A DNA stretch of 10,278 nucleotides from assembly GCA_947372405.1 (NCBI GenBank), contig CANBTO010000139.1, positions 1-10,278 on the forward strand, given 5' to 3'. The notes under the pieces are model-generated. The model saw only the letters and a list, made by a program, of their open reading frames with translations. It did not search any database and had not been told where the DNA came from. The stretch comes from Verrucomicrobiaceae bacterium. GTDB lineage: Bacteria > Verrucomicrobiota > Verrucomicrobiae > Verrucomicrobiales > Akkermansiaceae. How positions within the stretch are numbered: position 1 is the first letter of the stretch; every line of letters begins with the position of its first letter. Positions 6,046 through 10,278 of this stretch are shown here, piece after piece. A program made the position numbers and the translations under genes.

Positions 6046-6408
6046 ATGAATCCGACGGTCAATTTCAAGATCGGCAACGAAAAGCTCGTGCGTGTGATGG
6101 ACGGAGCGTCCTCGCATCTGCGGGAGTTGCTGGATCGCCAGGGGCGGCCGGACGGCGCGTTGCGTATCGCCGTCGTGGGTGGCGGGTGTTCCGGACTCCA
6201 ATACAAGATGGATCTGGTGGATGGTCCTCGCGACCGCGACATTATGGTGCCGAGCAACGGGGTGAACGTGGTGATCGATCCTAAAAGCGCTTTGTTCGTG
6301 AGCGGCAGCGAGTTGGATTTTTCAGACGACTTGCAGCAGGGCGGTTTCAAGGTGAGCAATCCGAACGCGGTGGTAACGTGTTCCTGTGGCGAGAGTTTCG
6401 CCGCCTGA
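6046..6408 (+). CDS. A-type iron-sulfur cluster carrier (IscA/ErpA/HesB family)
   Basis: 120 residues from the ATG at 6046. The open frame extends upstream to 5869, but that part runs through the previous gene's end and its terminator and is not plausible protein. A-type carriers hold a [2Fe-2S] or [4Fe-4S] cluster and pass it to apo-enzymes in the cytoplasm. The three cluster ligands are visible: Cys48 in GGGCSGLQY, and Cys112 and Cys114 in the C-terminal CSCGESF. The usual last motif is CGCG, so Ser replaces the first Gly here while the cysteines are kept. 'GSELDFSDDLQQGGFKVSNPNA' is the typical beta region before the last ligands (87-108). I cannot tell IscA, SufA and ErpA apart, as no isc or suf genes are adjacent. 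The next gene follows after 32 bp on the same strand and may be co-transcribed. Confidence 0.92.
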   Translation: MNPTVNFKIGNEKLVRVMDGASSHLRELLDRQGRPDGALRIAVVGGGCSGLQYKMDLVDGPRDRDIMVPSNGVNVVIDPKSALFVSGSELDFSDDLQQGGFKVSNPNAVVTCSCGESFAA

Positions 6409-6440
6409 CAAATGCTCCGGCCTCAAACAAAGCGAATTGA

Positions 6441-9137
6441 ATGATCCCGAAAACAACCGACGTTCCTGTGCTCATGAGATTCTGGTTTCCAACGGCTCTC
6501 GCTCTCCTGTTAGTGCTTCCGGACTTCGAGGCGGCGACAGTGGAACCGCCAGTAGTGGCTCCCTCGCGGCGGACGGATGCGGAGATCCAAGCCTTGGTCC
6601 GCCAGCTCTCGGATGAGAGTTTCCGCGTCCGCGAGCAGGCCAGCACGAGGATCTGGGAACTGGGAGAGGAAGTTCTGCCAGTGCTGAAAGTGGCCCTCAA
6701 CAGCCAGGATCCGGAGTTGGTTTTTCGCACGCGTGACCTGATCCGCAAGATCCAGCTTCACGTCACGCCTGAAACGGACCCCGGTGTCATCGCCTTGGTC
6801 GAGCGTTATGGCAAGGCGTCCATCACGGAAAAAACCACCCTGATGGGTAAGATGAGGAACAAAAAGGCATGGCGGCAGATGCTCAAGCTCTATGCCTCCG
6901 AAACCAGCGCCGAAGCCCGCGAAAAGCTCCGCCCTACGGTGAATGGCGTCGCCATCAGGGCGGCCCGTGAGCGCCTAGCTCAGGGAGACGCAGCCGGTGC
7001 GCGTGAGTTTCTCGAATTGGCTCCGGCGGATAATGCGGGACTGATGGCGTTGGCGGAATTCCATCGCAGCCACGGCACTCTTGACGAGGAGTTGAACCGG
7101 GCCAAGGCGATCAAGGGCAAAAAATCCGAACTCTGGCAGCTCGCACTATACCGTGCGGCCGGTGATTTGAAGGGTGCGCTGGCGGTCGCTCAAACGGTGG
7201 GTGAGACAAAAATCGCCGCCGCCATGGCCGGTCTGTCTGGAGATCCCTTGCCATGGCTGCGCTTGAAGCCGGAGGAAAATGAAAACCCAATCGCGAGCAC
7301 CACTTATTCCTCCATCGTCTCCAGGCGGTGGATGGGACAGAAGGTCCGCCAGTCCGATCTGGATCCGCTCCTCCGGGCGTTGGCCCAGCGCGATCCTTCC
7401 GAGCGTTCGGTGGCGATGAACACCTTGTTTCTTCTCGGGGAAACCACCGCCGCCGAAGAGACTCTAACCAAAACCCAGCCGCTCACCGCGTTCTCGCACT
7501 TCGAGTCACTCGAACGCATTCCGGAGGCGATGAAAGCATTCGGGCTGGATCCCGATCACCCGGATTATCTCCCGTGGGTGAGGAAACGCGTGGACCGCCT
7601 CACCAAGGACGAGATCGAAGACCAACATGGGGTTTCGGAACACGATGGAGAGCTTCTGGCGCTGGCTTCGTTTCTTGAACGAAGGGGGCTGAACGACGAG
7701 GCGTCTTCCGTGTTTTTGGAACCCCTGGCCACTCTAGCAGAGAAGGACTCCGGTGTGTTTCTGAATCTCTTCAGCCAGTTTTTCAGCACTCGTGAAACCG
7801 CACTTGGCGCGCCGCGTCTGGGCAGGAAAATCGCCGCAGCATGGGCAGGTGATGACGAGAAACGCTGGGGAGATCTGGTGACCGCCGCATTCGGGGATGA
7901 CAACCAGAACACCGACTGGTGGGACTGGCTTGAGGAGATTTCTCCCAAGACGAGCCGTGCCGAACGCTTCGACGCGATGCTCGCTCTTTTCGGCATCGGA
8001 CCAGACCCGGACAAGCTTCGTGAAAAATGGATGGCCCTCGCATGGAAGGCCGTCGAAGCGGCCCCAGCCGGGCGGAAAGACGCCATGGTGCAGCGCATCT
8101 CGCGCCTGTGCGGACAGGCTGGCGATGTCGCCAACAGCCTCAAGGCATGGGACCTGTTGCCGGAAGACGCCCGCAACGAAGTTTTCTGGGGCCAGCACAT
8201 CCTTCATCTATCAGCCGTGGACCGCTGGAACGACGCCGTGAAGGTTCTTCTCAAACAAATCTCCATCATCAACGACGCCAAGCAGGAGGGTGGGGCGGAT
8301 CTTCACGCATACACCGCTGCAGCCTTACGCCAGGCGGGTCGCGAGGAGGATGCGGTCACTCATGACGAATGGGCGGACAAGTTTTACCTCGGAGACCCCG
8401 GCCTGGCCATTCGCATCGGAAACGGATATGCATTCGGACGGGACTACAAGCGTGCCGCCGCGTGGTGGGCGAGAGCCGCCTTCGAATCGGACCCGGAAAC
8501 CGGCGATTACGGGCAGATCATCAAGATCCACTCGGATGCTCTTTTGGAAGAAGGCTCATGGAAGGAAGCCGCCTCCACTTCCGAAATGGTCGCTCGCATT
8601 TACTCGGCATTGGACAACTCCGGAGCGAGCGTCCTGCCGCTGATGCGCATGCGCCTCCAGGCGGACACGGCGCGCGCCCTCGCCGACCTGTCATCCGACC
8701 GCGCAGGCTCCATCGCCGTCCTTGAAAAGTGTCACCGGACGTTCTCCAAGGACGGCTCCCTTGCGGATTTCTTCTTTCCCGCGCTGCGCAAAGCGGGTCT
8801 GATCAAGGAACACGACGAATGGTTCCGCCAGACATGGGAGCAGATGGCGGACATGATCAAACGCTATCCGGACTGCGACAACACGCGCAACACCGCCGCC
8901 TGGTTCGCATCCCGCGCCATGCGCCAGCTCGACGATGCGGAAAACCACTTGCGCAAGGCGCTCGCAAACAGTCCCTGGCAGGCCGCTTATCTCGACACCA
9001 TGGCGGAAACCCAGTTTGCCAAGGGCGACCGGGCGAAAGCCATCGAATGGTCCAAGAAGGCTGTCAATTTCATGCCGGACGATTCCCAGTTGCGCCGTCA
9101 GCAGGCGAGATTCCGCTTTGATCCGCTGCCAAAGTGA
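6441..9137 (+). CDS. Exported HEAT/TPR repeat protein
   Basis: 898 residues from the ATG at 6441. An in-frame ATG at 6474 (887 residues) would give a tighter signal peptide, MRFWFPTALALLLVLP, ending near 'DFEAA'. Neither start has a Shine-Dalgarno sequence, so the choice is open. After the signal, residues 45-106 form a HEAT-like helical pair ('LSDESFRVREQASTRIWELG', then 'LNSQDPELVFRTRDLIRKI') of the kind that opens many PVC-group exported proteins. The middle is a long alpha-helical solenoid of degenerate TPR-like hairpins, for example 651-688 with 'GYAFGRDYKRAAAWWARAA'. The last repeat (847-880, 'AAYLDTMAETQFAKGDRAKA...') is a clear TPR. No catalytic motif, second membrane helix or sorting signal is visible. 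It is probably periplasmic and a scaffold for protein contacts; the partner is unknown. It follows the iron-sulfur gene by 32 bp. Confidence 0.8.
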   Translation: MIPKTTDVPVLMRFWFPTALALLLVLPDFEAATVEPPVVAPSRRTDAEIQALVRQLSDESFRVREQASTRIWELGEEVLPVLKVALNSQDPELVFRTRDLIRKIQLHVTPETDPGVIALVERYGKASITEKTTLMGKMRNKKAWRQMLKLYASETSAEAREKLRPTVNGVAIRAARERLAQGDAAGAREFLELAPADNAGLMALAEFHRSHGTLDEELNRAKAIKGKKSELWQLALYRAAGDLKGALAVAQTVGETKIAAAMAGLSGDPLPWLRLKPEENENPIASTTYSSIVSRRWMGQKVRQSDLDPLLRALAQRDPSERSVAMNTLFLLGETTAAEETLTKTQPLTAFSHFESLERIPEAMKAFGLDPDHPDYLPWVRKRVDRLTKDEIEDQHGVSEHDGELLALASFLERRGLNDEASSVFLEPLATLAEKDSGVFLNLFSQFFSTRETALGAPRLGRKIAAAWAGDDEKRWGDLVTAAFGDDNQNTDWWDWLEEISPKTSRAERFDAMLALFGIGPDPDKLREKWMALAWKAVEAAPAGRKDAMVQRISRLCGQAGDVANSLKAWDLLPEDARNEVFWGQHILHLSAVDRWNDAVKVLLKQISIINDAKQEGGADLHAYTAAALRQAGREEDAVTHDEWADKFYLGDPGLAIRIGNGYAFGRDYKRAAAWWARAAFESDPETGDYGQIIKIHSDALLEEGSWKEAASTSEMVARIYSALDNSGASVLPLMRMRLQADTARALADLSSDRAGSIAVLEKCHRTFSKDGSLADFFFPALRKAGLIKEHDEWFRQTWEQMADMIKRYPDCDNTRNTAAWFASRAMRQLDDAENHLRKALANSPWQAAYLDTMAETQFAKGDRAKAIEWSKKAVNFMPDDSQLRRQQARFRFDPLPK

Positions 9138-9313
9138 CGGCGTCCTCCGGCATCTCAAACCCGAAAGGTCGAATTGACCAGCGGAGCCCGATTGTCCGCC
9201 TCGGTCTTGGTGAAGACAGGGCCGCCTTGCCTACCTGAAGAAGCGCCAGACACCGCTTTGATTACTGCCTGCCTTGGCCCTGAAGTGCATGACCTAACAG
9301 ATATTACGGGGGG

Positions 9314-9330
9314 CAGGTGGAGACCGCCTG
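9314..9330. terminator. Weak hairpin in the convergent gap, possible terminator
   Basis: CAGGTGG pairs with CCGCCTG over 7 bp (one G-T) around an AGA loop. It lies in the 247-bp gap between the TPR gene and nadD, which converge here. The run after it on the + strand (TTTCGATTTG) is only loosely T-rich, and there is no T-run on the other strand. A distant inverted pair, CAGGGCC (9217-9223) with GGCCCTG (9276-9282), lies in the same gap. I see no gene in 9138-9384. Confidence 0.3.
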
Positions 9331-9384
9331 TTTCGATTTGAAAAGATGGCCAATGTTCATGAGTGACCAGCCAGCAGGTGCGCT

Positions 9385-9963
9385 TCACGCGTGGTAAAGC
9401 CCGTGTTTCTCAATCCATTCCGCGACAACCGGATCCAGCCATGGATGCTTTGTCTGCCCGACGGCGATGGCTTGGCGGATGGCGGTGGCGGATGCGGGAT
9501 GATGCATCTGCACGGCATGCATGACATATCCTTCACGCGATTCGGGCGCGGTGTCGCGAGTGCAGACGATGAACTCCACGGTAGAGGCGAGTCGGTCGGG
9601 ACGGGCCCAGGTGGAGAGGGCCTTCCATTGATCGTTTCCCATGATCCAGAAAAGCCGGGCAGCAGGAAAGCGTGCGGCCATTTCGTCGGCGGTTTTCCAC
9701 GAATAGGACGGTCCTTCGTGACGTGTCTCACAGTCGTCCACCACGGCCCACGACATGTCGCGCGTGGCGATGCGAAGCATTTCGACGCGGTCCGCGGCGT
9801 TGGTAGGCGGTCCGGCTAGTTTGTGGGGTGAAACTCGGCAAGGAATGAATCGCACTTCGTCCAGCGAGAGCGCGTTTCTGGCGGCTTCCGCGATCCGGAT
9901 ATGTCCGAGGTGGACGGGATCGAAGGTTCCGCCAAAGAGAGCGATTCGCCGGGATGCGGACAT
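9385..9963 (-). CDS. nadD: Nicotinate-nucleotide adenylyltransferase
   Basis: 192 residues from the ATG at 9963. A TTG at 10002 would add 13 residues, but it is better explained as part of a promoter. NadD transfers AMP from ATP to nicotinate mononucleotide to give deamido-NAD, the shared step of NAD synthesis in the cytoplasm. The nucleotidyltransferase fold is clear: 'GGTFDPVHLGH' (11-21) binds ATP, 'PHK' (46-48) and 'PSYSW' (85-89) shape the substrate site, 'GND' (109-111) matches the usual G.D position, and 'ASATAIR' (157-163) is the equivalent of the ISSTxIR motif. The length fits the family. The obg, proA or rsfS neighbours often seen beside nadD are not visible; an unrecognised gene ends 51 bp upstream on the same strand. 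Confidence 0.95.
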   Translation of the reverse strand: MSASRRIALFGGTFDPVHLGHIRIAEAARNALSLDEVRFIPCRVSPHKLAGPPTNAADRVEMLRIATRDMSWAVVDDCETRHEGPSYSWKTADEMAARFPAARLFWIMGNDQWKALSTWARPDRLASTVEFIVCTRDTAPESREGYVMHAVQMHHPASATAIRQAIAVGQTKHPWLDPVVAEWIEKHGLYHA

Positions 9964-9973
9964 GCGTTGCCAA

Positions 9974-10002
9974 CGAATGGTCCCTCGACGCCGCGCGGTC
10001 AA
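9974..10002 (-). promoter_or_regulatory. Possible promoter of nadD
   Basis: Read on the minus strand, TTGACC (10002-9997) is followed after 17 bp by CATTCG (9979-9974), giving a start near 9967, about 4 bases before the ATG. The -35 box is good and the -10 box is poor. nadD has no Shine-Dalgarno sequence, in keeping with a very short leader. Confidence 0.28.
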
Positions 10003-10014
10003 GCCGGCTGTGCT

Positions 10015-10278
10015 TCAAGCCGCGCTGGCGGGAGCTTGGATGAGCAGGCAGTCTTCAAGAAACGGTTGCAGCGGAAGGAGCAGTTCGGAGCCCTCCGTGC
10101 TGAACAGTTCCCGGAAATGATCTTCGATGCGCCTGAGCGCGAATTCCAGGTCGGAGAACGCCATTTCGCCGGGCTTTCCTCGCACCACTGCCATCAGCAC
10201 GACATGGCTTCCTTCGCGTGAGATCACATGGCGGCCATCGGATATTTCGAAGGCCTGCCGGACACGGCGGTTGTCATC
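10015..10278 (-). CDS. C-terminal end of an unrecognised protein, 5' end outside the window
   Basis: The frame is open to the right edge, giving 87 residues before a TGA at 10017-10015. An apparent GTG start at 10227 is internal, since the frame continues upstream as 'DDNRRVRQAFEISDGRH'. I do not recognise the protein. What is visible is a beta-like segment 'HVVLMAVVRG', an amphipathic helix 'SDLEFALRRIEDHFREL', and a hydrophobic end 'LLLPLQPFLEDCLLIQAP'. The strand-helix order loosely recalls small roadblock/longin-type domains, but the evidence is too thin to assign it. It is cytoplasmic as far as can be seen. It ends 51 bp upstream of nadD on the same strand and the two may share a transcript. 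Confidence 0.6.
   Translation of the reverse strand, partial: DDNRRVRQAFEISDGRHVISREGSHVVLMAVVRGKPGEMAFSDLEFALRRIEDHFRELFSTEGSELLLPLQPFLEDCLLIQAPASAA

Noticed and set aside
9155..9388. 77-codon minus-strand frame in the gap between the TPR gene and nadD
   Set aside because: No ribosome binding site, no recognisable motif and ordinary composition. It overlaps the weak hairpin, so I treat the gap as non-coding.

Overview
The window is a stretch of high-GC (about 60% by eye) bacterial chromosome holding seven complete genes and two genes cut by the window edges. It most resembles the Verrucomicrobiota. The pointers are a short lysine/alanine-rich histone H1-like protein with a basic head of the verrucomicrobial type, a large exported HEAT/TPR protein of the kind common in the PVC superphylum, and the near-absence of Shine-Dalgarno sequences. 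Taxonomy is inferred from gene style and recollection, not from a marker gene.

Layout, left to right. (1) 1-1304 (+): the 3' part of a protein that I read as a caspase/gingipain-fold (clan CD) cysteine peptidase candidate with a C-terminal beta domain. (2) 1366-1884 (+): a YbjN-domain protein. (3) 1995-3734 (+): a SulP anion transporter with a STAS domain. It is preceded by a 110-base leader whose hairpin covers the only convincing ribosome binding site in the window. (4) 3856-4374 (+): a small two-helix membrane protein with a bacterial PH-like domain. Its end overlaps by 17 bp (5) 4358-5518 (-), an RlmI-type 23S rRNA m5C methyltransferase. (6) A 121-bp divergent intergenic region with a perfect 13-bp dyad leads to 5640-5915 (+), the histone H1-like gene, which is closed by a strong intrinsic terminator. 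(7) 6046-6408 (+): an A-type iron-sulfur carrier (IscA/ErpA family), followed 32 bp later by (8) 6441-9137 (+), an exported HEAT/TPR repeat protein of 898 residues. (9) 9385-9963 (-): NadD, facing the previous gene across 247 bp. (10) 10015-10278 (-): the C-terminal end of an unrecognised protein just upstream of nadD.

Most genes are housekeeping or peripheral: ribosome modification, NAD synthesis, Fe-S assembly and anion transport. I see no CRISPR array, phage, transposon, tRNA or rRNA, and no defence island. The items most worth following up are the structured SulP leader, the H1-like protein with its 30-bp internal tandem repeat, the truncated caspase-like protein, promoter-like elements that would give leaderless transcripts, and a skewed context for the rare leucine codon TTA.
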